Assembly (NCBI RefSeq): GCF_963678635.1
Contig: NC_087064.1
Location: forward strand, 80,070,726 to 80,134,725
Length of the DNA stretch: 64,000 nt
Reading direction: 5' to 3'
Source: Symsagittifera roscoffensis
Lineage: Eukaryota > Xenacoelomorpha > Acoela > Convolutidae
The translations under genes and the position numbers were made by a program. Positions 47,801 to 56,270 of this stretch are shown in pieces (position 1 is the first letter of the stretch; every line of letters starts with the position of its first letter). A model generated the notes under the pieces. The model saw only the letters and a list, made by a program, of their open reading frames with translations. It was not told the origin of the DNA and searched no databases.

Positions 47801-49719
47801 TTTGCATGTAAAAAAGTTTTTGGCGTAACCACTTATGCAGAGAGCTCTCTGAAACCGTTCTATTCATTTAAAACCTATTCATCAAATCTGAACCTAAATT
47901 TGAGAGAGGTAGTTTTCGAGAAAACGAAAAAAAAATCAAAAATATGTGTCAAACATTCCCCCGAGGTCTTTTTCGAAGGCTTTAGACGGAGAAGTGAGGT
48001 GCAAAGAGACTCAAGGCAAGCACACATGGGAGTAGGTGTTCTTTCACTTGATACCCTTTTTTGAAAATCAGTAGAAGTTCCTCCGAAAAGCTAAAATGTT
48101 TTCAATAAGTTTAGAAATAGTTTTCCATAACAAAAACAAAAACCAACAAATTGCTGAGGGTAGGATTAAAGTTGTGTTTTTCTTGAAACCATCCAAAATA
48201 GGGTCATCAAGCCGGTAAAAAATAGGCTGAAACAATTTGGGCCAAAGAACTTTTTCAGCGAAACAAAACAACACAAAGAAGGAAATACGAAGCTTAGTAA
48301 AATTACATACAAAATATGCGTAGCAAAAAAACGATTCCAACATGTGACAACTAAGCCGACAACAGATAAGCAGACAGATAATTGGCCGACAATTCGAACG
48401 CAGCTTGCCGGCAAACATCCTTAAGAGTTTGCGAACCAAGTCGGTAAAAAATCTGACATATTTTACAGTTTTAGAACTTAATTAGCTTCGTCAAAAAAAA
48501 TTGCGATCCGATTCTAGCAGTACAAAATTTCAAATTATTTGCGAACCGCTTCACGCAGCAAAATAACCTTAAAAGTTTTTCGCTTTTCGCAGATTTTCGC
48601 TTTAATTGCTGGCTGAAAAGACGTAAATGTTTGCAAATCGATTCATGGTATAATGTTTTATTTTCCAATTTTCATCGCGATTATTTAGACCAAATTTTCG
48701 ACGTAATGAAAGAATATTTTAACCAAACTCGACATGCATGATAACGGCTCAACATTTAATTTCTATACATGTTTGTGAAATCGACATTGATCCAAACCGG
48801 TTTTCCATCTGCATCTTTGTTGGACTTGTTGTCGCCACCTGCATCGGGGGTATCGTAGTCCCCACTCTCCTTCTTCCTCTTCTTGGCGGGTGGGGGTCCT
48901 TCAGTGCTAGACTTGAACCTCTTCTTCACTGCAGTCAACACTCGCTGTCGTTCTTTTTGCGGTAAATTCTGGAATTCTTTCCTGGAAAGCAGATAGTTTC
49001 CAATCAATAACAATTTAAGTGATGAAGACACCGATTATTACAAAGTAAGAATGGAGTCAACGTTGTACATGTTCATTTATTGCAGCACATCACCTGGCAA
49101 AGTTTTTTGAAAACTATGTTGTTTGTTGCTGATCTGAATAATTATTTAAAAAAAAACGTTCCTTATTTGCTCTGAGGGTTATTAAAACTCGAGAAGACCA
49201 ATTCAGATAGAAGATCGGCTTACTGTATTGCAGTAAATGGTATCAACAGGATCTGACAATCTTTCGTCGCTTTGACCTGAGGATAAGGTCAAAATTATAC
49301 ATAATTTTTCACAACAAATAATTCTCTTTGTTACGGTTAACTTGAATTGCATTTGCATCAAAAATCATTAAAAATGTAGAAACTGATGTATTTTTTGCTA
49401 TTTTGTTCAGCATTGTAAATGTTCGATATTTTTTATTGTAAGTACAGACCGTATATTCGGCGAGCTTGGTATACTTTGGGAAATCATCGTCCGGCTCCGC
49501 TCGCTTTCGACCGCCTTCCTTCTTGTTGTTGCTCTCTGCGTCTGTATCTTTCGGTGTGAACCGATTGATCAGCTGCATTTTGTTTATCATCTGAGCATCA
49601 TCTTCCGCCTCGCCTTCGCCCTCCCCGTACTCTGGCTGACCACCGCGGAAGCTATCCCGTCTTTCGCCAAACTTCTCCTCAAGTGAAGTGCCGCTTTTGA
49701 GAATTTGTGCTTGGCCATT
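23490..49719 (-). CDS. Cyclic-nucleotide-binding-domain K+ channel-like protein, whole gene (at least 12 exons)
   Basis: Six-transmembrane pore protein of the HCN/CNG/KCNH superfamily. Twelve minus-strand exons join with consistent phases into 815 codons; the true N-terminus is not found. Residues 1-235 are charged, low-complexity and probably cytosolic. S1 is about 253-275, S2 284-303, S3 316-331, S4 349-370, S5 385-412. The pore helix and filter TTTVGYGD lie at 459-466, and S6 runs into the C-linker at about 470-500. GYG predicts K+ selectivity. S4 has few Arg or Lys, as in weakly voltage-dependent CNG types. A C-linker follows, then a CNBD beta-roll with HLFAIIKG and LGPGD. The phosphate-binding cassette Glu and Arg are not recognisable and there are insertions, so nucleotide binding is doubtful. 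CNGK-like, HCN-like and KCNH-like assignments all remain possible. Confidence 0.88.
23901..24191. mobile_element. Family C MITE copy
   Basis: From TAGAGGCGAATTTAGG to CTAGATCCGCCCCTG, just upstream of channel exon 12 on the plus map (channel intron 11). Internal GCGCC, GCGCGC and GGTCGACC blocks are kept. No clean target duplication. Confidence 0.72.
24575..24991. mobile_element. Family C MITE copy
   Basis: Ends CAGAAGCGGATTTAAGG and CTAGATCCGCGCCTG. The 8-bp flanks GAGAGATA and GTGAGATG agree at six positions, consistent with an aged target duplication. Confidence 0.78.
25251..25333 (-). tRNA. tRNA-like gene or pseudogene, type II, anticodon CAT
   Basis: On the minus strand there is a clear A box (TGGGTGAGTGG) and a perfect B box (GGTTCGAATCC). 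The 83-nt unit has TGTCTG pairing with CAGACA at its ends and runs directly into AATTTTTTTT, a Pol III terminator. The anticodon loop reads CTCATAA (CAT, Met-like), but the length and the extra arm of about 15 nt are those of Ser/Leu tRNAs. Mismatches occur in the anticodon, T and acceptor stems. I regard it as a tRNA pseudogene or the head of a SINE more likely than a functional tRNA. Confidence 0.5.
26651..26883 (-). CDS. Channel exon 11 (insertion, then CNBD beta-1 and beta-2)
   Basis: Begins VKNIAQQKADAAGVIDEKGK with a basic stretch. This looks like an insertion of about 55 residues between CNBD helix A and the beta-roll. It then gives FMQLDNFQKAEISIAGKEI, matching KLKFEVFxPGEYI. The exon phases are the only support for reading straight through; a skipped internal piece is possible. 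Donor GTGATA, phase 2. Confidence 0.78.
27092..27313 (-). mobile_element. tRNA-derived SINE-like repeat (family D)
   Basis: Best-preserved copy of family D. On the minus strand it reads GGGAGTGGTAGTGAAGTGGT, then GATGTTCGAGGCCCACC as the B box. Clearly related to 21118-21338 and 54383-54590. Confidence 0.66.
28060..29800. repeat. Degenerate satellite-like array
   Basis: Successive units share TTTGGAGGCAAGATTTGCAA, a CCCTGA..TACC block, CAATTTTTGTGAAGTT and TTTTAGAACAT. The segments 29142-29299 and 29632-29789 are almost identical at a 490-bp offset, while the others are strongly diverged. The array lies in channel intron 10. Confidence 0.68.
32592..32692 (-). CDS. Channel exon 10 (C-linker to CNBD helix A)
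   Basis: TPLLMNAEEKRDMYRAFLIQ, then VMKFPTLSEKLLE, which fits the LxxxLLxxVPLFxxLSxxLLxAL pattern at the start of a CNBD. Enters in phase 1 after TTTTCAG, leaves in phase 0 before GTATTA. It is separated from exon 9 by 5.6 kb of repeat-rich intron. Confidence 0.82.
32768..33662. mobile_element. Family E inverted-repeat element
   Basis: GGTTGACC plus CAAAAATGCTAGTCACACAA at the left is mirrored by TTGTATGATTAGCATTTTTG and then GGTCAACC at the right. The unit TATGGAAATTGTATGACTAG recurs inside at about 32890, 33450 and 33590. No domain in the 124-codon open frame within it. Confidence 0.68.
33897..34420 (+). mobile_element. Family A, tandem remnant (3' end plus truncated copy)
   Basis: 33897-33967 is the 3' end of one copy. 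A second begins at 33968 in the same orientation and loses its 3' end near 34420. It lies in channel intron 9. The long open frame through here is a by-product of the repeat. Confidence 0.78.
34465..34618. mobile_element. Family F MITE-like palindrome
   Basis: About 154 bp with inverted ends AGTTTCCTTGTCAGTGTCCA and TGGACACTGACAATGAAACT, plus inner ATTATAATC blocks in both directions. It is inserted at the broken end of a family A copy. Confidence 0.72.
37183..37695 (+). mobile_element. Family A hairpin-ended element, copy 6
   Basis: First of a second head-to-tail pair. It is inserted at the hairpin tip of a family G repeat (AAGAGTCTTCAATACGTTTATT directly precedes it). Confidence 0.8.
37696..38243 (+). 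mobile_element. Family A hairpin-ended element, copy 7
   Basis: Second of the pair; it ends about 20 bp from the channel exon 9 donor site. Antisense relative to the channel gene. Confidence 0.85.
38265..38569 (-). CDS. Channel exon 9 (end of S6 and C-linker)
   Basis: Starts NVMGDMSSLFTFNINSKNNF, comparable to the post-S6 segment of CNG and HCN channels, then MTKRLKEEMQ. After an acidic insertion (roughly residues 515-560) comes QKIERYCILGYNFSNGYVID, matching the C-linker KI..Y....Y pattern. A family A repeat ends about 20 bp inside the downstream intron. Confidence 0.87.
38618..39072 (-). repeat. Family G dispersed repeat with terminal hairpin
   Basis: Recurrent unit of about 450 bp: AACTGACAGTTG, GAAGCTCTTTGA, TTTGAGAAAACTGGATCAAT, TTGCTGTTCGAT, and a 3' perfect 15-bp hairpin (39032-39046 with 39058-39072, ACTATTAAGAGTAAT). 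Diverged copies are at about 29800-30300, 35440-35800, 36220-37182, 41505-41760, 44990-45320 and 46215-46700. Strand is arbitrary. Confidence 0.65.
39548..39692 (-). CDS. Channel exon 8 (pore helix, GYG filter, S6)
   Basis: ARLLIYQGILHYVIVMTTTV then GYGDMYSTT, followed by S6 MILTILMSIGSKMFY. TTTVGYGD is a canonical K+ selectivity filter; its GYG codons are at 39622-39630. HCN channels keep CIGYG and CNG channels lack the Tyr, so this filter looks like KCNH, plant AKT or CNGK types. Acceptor TATAG, donor GTACAT in phase 2. Confidence 0.93.
40219..40293 (-). CDS. Channel exon 7 (turret between S5 and pore)
   Basis: Twenty-five codons, CSMDTMIGTQTNYPFLVTNG then EEKE, hydrophilic as expected of the extracellular S5-pore loop. 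TTTCAG acceptor and a strong GTAAGT donor, phase 1 on both sides. NYP could be part of the outer turret. There is no recognisable N-glycosylation site here. Confidence 0.8.
40334..40396. repeat. Short direct duplication
   Basis: CAGCACGCGACATCACTATT occurs twice, separated by a short AT stretch, immediately upstream of channel exon 7 on the minus strand. Confidence 0.75.
40421..40575 (+). repeat. Family B fragments in the channel introns
   Basis: Starts CATTACGAGGCCCAACTGTG and ends near the CTTGTTGCGGGATCCGCTTC block. Similar fragments are at about 35870-35960 and, in reverse, 45541-45708. Confidence 0.65.
42369..42784. mobile_element. Family C hAT-like MITE with 8-bp target duplication
   Basis: Ends CAGGGGCGGATTTAGG and CTTAATCCGCCCCTG, flanked by perfect CTAACAAT direct repeats at 42361-42368 and 42785-42792. 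CAGGGGCGG-type termini with 8-bp duplications are established for hAT superfamily elements. The inside has a GTCGACC palindromic block, GCGCGCTCCCCC and poly-C, and no transposase frame. Confidence 0.9.
42808..42977 (-). CDS. Channel exon 6 (S4-S5)
   Basis: RVCWILFRIVKDLDYGLKMF (end of S4 and linker), then S5 as LSLVWTVLNVAVYTHWM and ISWMFITCFTWL. The His-Trp in S5 is the usual CNG/KCNH/HCN arrangement. Its donor lies 16 bp from the target duplication of a family C element, so an insertion has landed almost on the splice site. Confidence 0.88.
43088..43170. repeat. Short tandem repeat CAGACAATTCAGCCAAA
   Basis: About four imperfect 17-25 bp units (GACAATTCGGCCAAA, GACAATTCACCCAA, GACAATTCAGCCA) in channel intron 5. 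Confidence 0.7.
43361..43457 (-). CDS. Channel exon 5 (S3-S4)
   Basis: Completes S3 (IEIIQTYT), then a hydrophilic loop EPGDRSQES, and begins S4 with FLIYQILVLIYGFLFR. The S4 start has almost no positive charge, unlike Shaker or HCN channels. Enters in phase 1 after TTTCAG and leaves in phase 2 before GTAGAA. Confidence 0.82.
43694..43969 (-). CDS. Channel exon 4 (S1 to S3)
   Basis: Starts EEKRSKFQVIRSNSRNMFW and contains two long hydrophobic helices, MFWLLILTKFVCAFLLIV (S1) and IITLCCCIYLFFELILV (S2). It ends in S3, FRYIVQAISCVP. The pre-S1 basic stretch followed by FW is typical of CNBD channels. Phase 1 in, phase 1 out at GTGAGT. Confidence 0.88.
44569..44833 (-). CDS. Channel exon 3 (charged coiled-coil-like region)
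   Basis: Begins KEPDYEGMDFFEMMERENEK, then a long Lys/Glu/Arg stretch likely to form a single helix or coiled coil. A Ser-rich stretch and a run of Glu/Asp follow, ending DIDKEDM. The acceptor is TTTTGCAG and the donor GTACGT in phase 1. This charged tract lies just before the membrane domain. Confidence 0.82.
47263..47608. repeat. 174-bp tandem repeat, two near-identical units
   Basis: TTTGACTCTTCCAAGGGCCA starts units at 47263 and 47437. Each contains AAGCCAACGAGCTTTCCACA and ATATGGCTGGGTAGTTTTTG. Diverged flanking units extend the array from about 46900 to 47950. Confidence 0.85.
48798..48968 (-). CDS. Channel exon 2 (basic N-terminal region)
   Basis: Fifty-seven codons, phase 0 in and out, starting NLPQKERQRVLTAVKKRFKS and followed by a PPPAKKRKK stretch and a Gly/Asp-rich tail. 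The acceptor chosen is TTCCAG at 48970-48969. Another CAG 13 bp upstream would give the wrong phase after exon 1. The donor GTTTGG is weak; open frame runs on for another 13 codons to a stop. Confidence 0.65.
49450..49719 (-). CDS. Channel exon 1 of the visible model (acidic N-terminal region)
   Basis: Ninety codons, phase 0 in and out, with much higher GC than the surroundings. It begins NGQAQILKSGTSLEEKFGER, runs through a Gly/Glu-rich stretch and ends PKYTKLAEYT before GTCTGT. The acceptor TTTAG is itself an in-frame TAG, so translation either enters by splicing or starts at the internal Met of MINKMQL (residue 44). The half from that Met onward is also present as a diverged inverted copy on the plus strand. 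No domain recognised. Confidence 0.72.
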
Positions 49720-49825
49720 CTAAACATGGCAATCAATCCAATTAAGCCAGATGTATTAGCCTTATAAAACTTTATGTTATTAAAAAAAGCCCCAAATAAA
49801 TCAAAAGGACATCCGTTTGACACGA

Positions 49826-49970
49826 GGAGATGATAAATAAGATTCAGCTGATCAATCGATTCACTCCGAAAGATACAGACGCAGAGAGCAACGCTAAGAA
49901 GGAAGGCGGTCGAAAGCGGGCAGAGCCAGACGATGATTTTCCAAAGTATACCAAACCCGCAGAATATACG
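49826..49970 (+). pseudogene. Inverted partial copy of channel exon 1
   Basis: Plus-strand frame MINKIQLINRFTPKDTDAES followed by a Lys/Gly/Arg stretch, ending PKYTKPAEYT before GTTTGT. It matches the second half of minus-strand exon 1 almost residue for residue. Similarity starts exactly at the Met codon and continues into the intron (matching TTCGTCGCTTTGA near 49264 and 50090). About nine codon differences are silent and three change the residue. An in-frame TGA lies four codons upstream of the ATG. No later exons of a second copy were seen on the plus strand. It is either a truncated duplicate or the first exon of a paralogue continuing outside the window. Confidence 0.6.
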
Positions 49971-49999
49971 GTTTGTGCTTAAAGTTTCATAAAATTACG

Positions 50000-51949
50000 T
50001 TTTTTACAACGTTGAAAATTGTGAACATAACAAAAAAGCAGCCATTTTAATTTTAATGAATTAGATTCTTAACCTTAGATCAAAGCGACGAAACAATTAA
50101 TAGTAAAAACAAGAACTAATTAAACCTCTTTTAAATCAGCTCCAATAAACTCAAACGCTCTGCGATGACGTTCTAGTCGAAAGTATAAAGATGACTAATG
50201 TCAAGTTCCCCAAAAAAGAAGCAAAGTGATTTTATAACCAACTAATAAACTATTTTGGCAGTTCCACTAAAAAACAGAAAATGACGTACGAAAATTTACG
50301 TTGCCGTACGACTTCTTCGTTCAGGATCTAGTGGAACAACTCTGCGAAAACCACTTATGCTCTACAGTATACAGACATTCCTCTCTCGCCAAAAAACTGC
50401 GGTCAAACCGCTAAAAAAAAGATTTCACGTTTCCATGGTTGAACCTGATTGAACTCTAAACTATGTCCTCTTACATAATGACTGATTGTCTTACGTAATA
50501 CACACTACGTCTCCATAGGAAAAGTTTTTTCATTTGTCATAAAACCAAGGTATCCAAAAAATCTATCATCATTTTTCTCCGTACGGTGTGTTGTTTGTTC
50601 TTAATACATTTGTATTTATACAAACCTACAATTTTTTCTTCTTCTTTTTTTTGGGTTTGAGATGTAAGGTATAGTAAATTAATCGGAGGGAAGATTTTTT
50701 TACCGAAATTGTTTTCAACATGCCAAGAGAAGCAAGACTTGGCCAATGCACCCTTACGCTGACCCTCTTTAAAAAAATTAAACAGCGACAGGCATCAACC
50801 TCAAGAAAGTTTTAAGAAACGCCACAACTTTATTTTAGTAGTTTGAAAGAAACACTACATACATCTTTTATCATGAATCTTTTATCATATATCTTTTATA
50901 TGAAGATTTTACAAGCAGTACCCGTACATAACGGAGTTTATTTGTTTAGATAGAAATGTTATAAAGTTTATCTTTGAAGTTTGTCGCATTTTCTGTACAG
51001 AAATGATCTTCTTCATTCTTAGTTTAGAAAGAAACCATTTCTAAAAAAAATGACAAGAAATCAGTTCACTGCTCAACCGAAATGAGATAAACACGCTTCA
51101 AAAAATGCGCCATAGCCGCAGCAATATAATGCAAGTTAACATTTGTTCTAACAAGTGTTTCTTTGCTTTTTTTGCTATAACTATTCTAAAGCATCAGTTC
51201 AAGTGGTCCAGCGGTTAGGAAAGCCATCTATATAATCATACGTGAGTCGAGCCCGACAAGGAGACGTTTTGTTTTCTAGCTAGAATAAGCGTAAGTTTGG
51301 CTTATTTCTGTTAAGATAGAATCACTGCTTTTTTAAACTTTTCCTAAAGAATGCTTGAACAGAAATTTAGAGTAGAAATAAAACGTTTCAGGTCAGAATA
51401 ATGAACTTTTTCGGTACGAATAACATCATGGACAAATGGAAATGAAGCTACAGATGTCACAAAAAACCGATTTAACGTCTTGATTACCAAATGTTGATTT
51501 CATAAAAACGCGCGAACGCATCCTCATTAGCACCCTCTGCGCCACAGGCAGCTTTTACTGTACAAGTAACTTTAACTCCAAAAACAGCCGAAAGTTGGCT
51601 ACAGCTTCTGCATCAATGCTTTAGCGTACAACTTGACTTCAGACGACACCAATTGGCCTACAGAACAGTTTCAAGAAAAACTACTGATTATTTACGCAAC
51701 CAACAACAATGTCTAGTCGCAATCATTGTCGAGTTTTATCAACAATTTTAGACTGCTAAAAATGTCAGCAAAAAACTCAAACCCATGAAAAAGTTTCCGG
51801 GATCACCTTCTAGGCAGTTTTTGACTCGTCGCCTTAGAACGCCACAAATATTATCCCGTGATACTGGGCTCAGCGGGGCGTGTGAGGCTCAAAACTACTG
51901 ACAATCCCAATAGGTTTTTTTTGATGGCAAGTTACATTTAATTGTATAA
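50000..51949. other. Unassigned region between the inverted exon copy and the retroelement
   Basis: Continues the inverted channel-intron match to about 50110. The rest is AT-rich unique-looking sequence with one weak tRNA-like site. 51700-51760 weakly matches the start of the 1068-bp duplication. Confidence 0.6.
51196..51268 (+). other. Weak tRNA-like (A/B box) sequence
   Basis: TGGTCCAGCGGTTAGGA matches a Pol III A box and GAGTCGAGCCC is a degraded B box at about the right spacing. The rest does not fold well by eye. Possibly an old tRNA-derived SINE head. Confidence 0.25.
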
Positions 51950-53935
51950 TGTTGGTTGCCTTTTTCCGTGATTTTCTATCAGCTGTCTCTCTTTATGCTG
52001 AGTCACAACAATTTCAATAAAGGTTATTGACTTCAACTTAATGTCTATCGACATTAGAAAATCTTCATTTTGGCTGAGAAAAGAATCTATTAGTTTACTT
52101 GTACTACGTTTCTTTTCTTTTACTAAAAACTCTTTCCTCGATAGTTTAACTTTCAATCTCACTCGACTTATCTCACTAAGAAACTAGCCACTCGTTAAAA
52201 GATGTTCGCGTGCTCTGAGAATCAACTACTCTACTCAATAACAAAAATCGTTTTGGATCTTGGACGCTCTCCAGTTTTTTTTTATTTACCTTTACTTTAG
52301 TTGAATCACATCATACACCATCAGTACTGGCATCCGCTTAATTCAGTCCTCCGCACACGCTCTGTAACTCCAATCCTCCACACTGACAAAAGCCAAGTTC
52401 GGTTTGTTTAATCAATTTCGCCATGCTAATTGGATAACAGATATCAGGTATCAGTAGGTGTCACAATTCGACTCAAGCAAACAAATGTCATACGATTCTA
52501 TGAAACTCCTGACTTCCATCCTTTCTAGCCCTCAAGCTCAATTCAATCTCCAAATCGTGCTCTTTTTACTGATTGCGTCTCCCACTTTTTTTATTTGGTT
52601 ATCCCGTAAATGTTTCCGTCCTCCTGGGGTAGAGGAAGGCCTTTTTCATGGGTCACTAATTTAATTTACGTATCTAAAGTTCAAATCTCCCCTAATCCAA
52701 TCCCGGCCCTTTAATTATCAGGAGCACATAGTTTGTCTAATAGGGTTCAATTGAGGCCAAAATGTCTCCTCTCCTGGGAGCCCATTGAATTTATTAATCA
52801 ATCGTAGTACTTAAGAGAGTTACTTGCCAGGCCGCGCTCATTTTATTCTATTTGGTTTTCTTTACTTTGGCCTAGTTGAATTGCTATTATTAGCCTCTGT
52901 GATATCATAGCTAAACTCAACTCAACGTTTATCAAATCCACTTTAATTTTTCCACTATTCAAGCACTATAGATAGAAAACAAGATTTTCCTTTAAGCCCT
53001 AAGGCTTCTAATCTACTCTCCTAAGGTGACTTTCATCAACCATGATCTTTGTCCCTTCCTAGTACTTATTTCTACGGATTAGGTTGCGTTCTGTTGTTAA
53101 TTCAAGGAGTTTTCTTGCATTTTTGGGTCATAACCCCCAAAAAGTCAACTTAAGGTAACCCAGTGGTCACCAGGGGTCAAACAACTTCAGACAATTAGGT
53201 TTTACTCAACAAATCTCATCCATTTTTAATCAATGTTTCACGGATAATCTCCTTTTAAAGATCAATAGTCACTTTTCCATGGAACTGGCTATTAAAACCA
53301 GAAGGTAACACCAGAGGTGTTTGGTTCGCTTGGGTTTTTGTTTCGGTCTTTGGGATTAATATCTATTGTCGGTTAAAATCACAATGCGCTCACTCAATAT
53401 TTTGTTTAAATTGCCTCTTTCCAATCAAACTGGTGTTTTTCCAAGTTCTAATAGTTTCCGATCGAACCGTCGGAAATTACTCAAATTTAACACATGATGT
53501 AGCTTGGCACTACCTATCAACCCTTTAAATTACAGTTTCCTAAAATCTTTTGGGAGAGAGAGATTACAGTCGGCAGTTAGTCGTGGTTTTTTTTTCAATT
53601 GAGGCATAACAACCAAAGTAGGCGGCCAGGGAGCCTGGGGTTTCAAACTTAGGCTTCCCTCAAATAGGTCTATAAAGCAAAAAAAACTTCGGTCCAATTG
53701 TTACCACTAGTTACCGAAAACCGATCAGGCTGTTTTCACAATGACGTGGGTCATTGGACCACTAGGGGTCAAAGTTCATGAATGCCCGTTTCAGGTCATC
53801 TCTACTACCACCCCATGGAGATTCAGGACATTAGTCTCAGCGTTTCCCAATCTGAGGGGGTTTTGTTTAGTTTGTGGCGTGAGAGGTACCAATAATTACA
53901 AGCTCAAGCTAATTTGGACTTGAATAAATGTTTTC
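51950..53935 (-). repeat. LTR-like direct repeat (3' LTR of the minus-strand element)
   Basis: Shares many blocks in the same order with 58591 onwards: GCTGAGTCACAACA, CAATAACAAAAAT, CACAATTCGACTCAAGCAAA, a GGTGACACCAGAGG-like block, and the region of TTCCCTCAA..AGGTCTATA. Start placed at TG near 51950. The end is approximate. Confidence 0.6.
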
Positions 53936-54382
53936 TGTACTACTGGTTTTTCTGAATAATGAATCTTAGGCTTAAGTTACCATGGCACGTAATTAAGTAA
54001 AACCACAAAATCTCCAGTCATATCTTCTAGTCTATTATTCTCCCGAAGGATGCTGCTGATAAAAGTTAAGTTGCCGGCTATTTGACAAAGTTAAATTAAT
54101 GCTAACTAACGCCTGAACCTAACTTAATCACATTTTTGCATAGCTAGTCTAAAAATCAAATTATCTTTAATCCTAAGCATGCCCATCCCTAAAGAAATTT
54201 ATTTTACCTCTTCTTATTTTTCGTTCCCGTTTACCATCCCACAGATTAATCATGTCGCTTAGGCCCAATCTTATTATAGAATTTCAAAGTTGCGGTTTTA
54301 CATTTCCAGAAAGTAATCACGGACACATCAGCCAGTCGCCTTAAGGTTAATGAGATTCAACTAGTAGTTAAGTTAAGTTCAG

Positions 54383-54590
54383 GAAAGGACCAATATATGA
54401 GCTGTACAGCTCATGACAATGAACCGCTTTTGTGCCCTTGCTTAACAAATACATGCAAATTTTTTGCTTAATTTTCTAGGCTTATTAATGTTGCCTTACC
54501 CTCAACCAACGAGCACGGATCATGGTTGGCCTGGAACACCCGACGTTTCGATTGAGAGGCGGAGACATAAACACTTTACCACCGCTCCCC
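54383..54590 (-). mobile_element. tRNA-derived SINE-like repeat (family D), inside the retroelement
   Basis: Third copy of family D, with GAGCTGTACAGCTC and the inverted tRNA-like head up to ACCGCTCCCC. It sits just inside the 3' LTR of the Gypsy remnant, so it inserted after that element. Confidence 0.62.
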
Positions 54591-55151
54591 ATTTTTTTTA
54601 AAACATACTTAATAGGGGACTTGACTTCCAATAAATTTATTTTTTGTTGTATGACCTAAACTTCTCATCAATCAGTAGAATGAATTTTCAACAGTTCCCA
54701 GTAGTCGGATGTGAGATTTAACTTAGGCACAAAACAAGCACCGATGAGTTGAATGACAAAGTTTACTCAGCACAAAGTTTTAACTCAGAAATTCCTCAAC
54801 GATAAAGCATGCAGGTTTTCGTTCTGTGTGTCCGGATGGGCCGACCTGTATCCATAGTTTCAGGGCTGTATTCTGAATCAACCGCTGACTTCTGAGACAG
54901 AGGTCTGCCTTAAGTTTCGCTCGGAAGATTCGCGGGCTCTCCTTCCCATCTGGTTTCAATCTCATCTGTGTTGCGTCGGCGTCTACCGCGTTACCTTTAC
55001 CGCTATGTCTTTCGATCATTTAGAGGGTTCAACATAAGGCTCAAGTAATATTCGAGTTCTTTTTGAAAATCTTGTCTGGGGTTGTCGTGTAGGCCTTGGA
55101 TCATGATTGAAACCTTTCCGATTATTTTAACATTTTTTTTGTTTTCGGCTT

Positions 55152-55361
55152 TCATCGCTTAGTCATTAAAACAATAAGCTGATAGACGAAGTTTCGTCGC
55201 TTCCTAGCAGTGGTCTCGTTCAGTTGCACTGTTTCCTCAATATAGTTCTTCAACATGTTAAAATGCAGAAACTTCAATTCACTCGGTTTGGAAACCTTCC
55301 AAACCTTGTTTTTCACTTCGGATATTCTAGCCATTACAACATATGGTCCTCCAGGCGTCAA
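55152..55361 (-). pseudogene. Retroelement integrase C-terminal (GPY/F) module remnant
   Basis: GGPYVVMARISEVKNKVWKV followed by FLHFNMLKNYIEE fits the GPF/Y module (GPY.V...I......V....LK.Y) that ends Gypsy integrases. It lies downstream of the integrase core on the same strand. Confidence 0.6.
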
Positions 55362-55829
55362 TTGATTTCTTTGACTTATTTGCTTTTAGTGTACCCAGAC
55401 TTTTTCGACAGAAGCATCGTTTGTTGACGCTGGTGTGTGCATCTCTGAGCTGCTCGTCTAGACATTCCGCAAAACCATACTTCCGGAACACTTCGTCGGG
55501 AGATTTGCGTAGAACAAGTCAACTGGATATTGACACTCCTTTCATGCACCATACGAAACGGCGTAGCTCCCGTTTTCTATTGAGCGTCGTATTGTAGGTA
55601 CAATTAAAATACGTTAACGACAAGTTCCACACCCTTGAGTTCGCCGAAAAACATTTCATAACATCAGCCATCTGTACGCAGTACCTTTCCGTCTGTTTAT
55701 TTCATTTTGCTTTATGGGGAAACCTCAATTTTGTCGATACTCAAAAGTTGCAACATTTCTTGGATCAATTGGCAATCAAACGTTTTCCTCGATCTGTGCG
55801 CCAGACTATGAAGGCTCCGAACATCAAGT

Positions 55830-55998
55830 GTCCTCTATCTCACGAGCCTTGTCAGCAGATTTCGCTGACTCCATAGCACCTGCAATCGTATACATCGTAA
55901 TTTTATCCGCCATTATAAGCACATGCTCCATTCTGTTGCTCGCCGACATTGTCATTGGTCCCAAGATATCAACTGCTACCATGATCAACTTCATCCCT
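55830..55998 (-). pseudogene. Retroelement integrase core remnant
   Basis: Reads MKLIMVAVDILGPMTMSASN, then MEHVLIMADKITMYTIAGAM. This matches the integrase pattern (V..D..GP....N.YIL...D..TKY..A.PM) with the first two catalytic-core landmarks in place. It stops after about 55 residues. Confidence 0.68.
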
Positions 55999-56270
55999 AA
56001 ATCAAATGGAGCCTGACGTCGCTAGCATCTTCCTCCCTTCTGTACTTCTGTGTGCATGGCGTGGGTACCACCAAACCCCTCATTCAGCGTCCTCACTTAT
56101 ATTCGGCCGACAGAACCTCCTCCTTATTCTAGCCAGCGTCTTCTTAGTCTTCCCATTGCTTCCAATTAACGCAGTTGATTGAGAATCTTTTTTGGACCCG
56201 CCGCTCGAACTGTCGTCAGAAATATGCTTGGAGAGCCGTCCCACTAAAAAATGTCGTTTTTATGTTTCAT

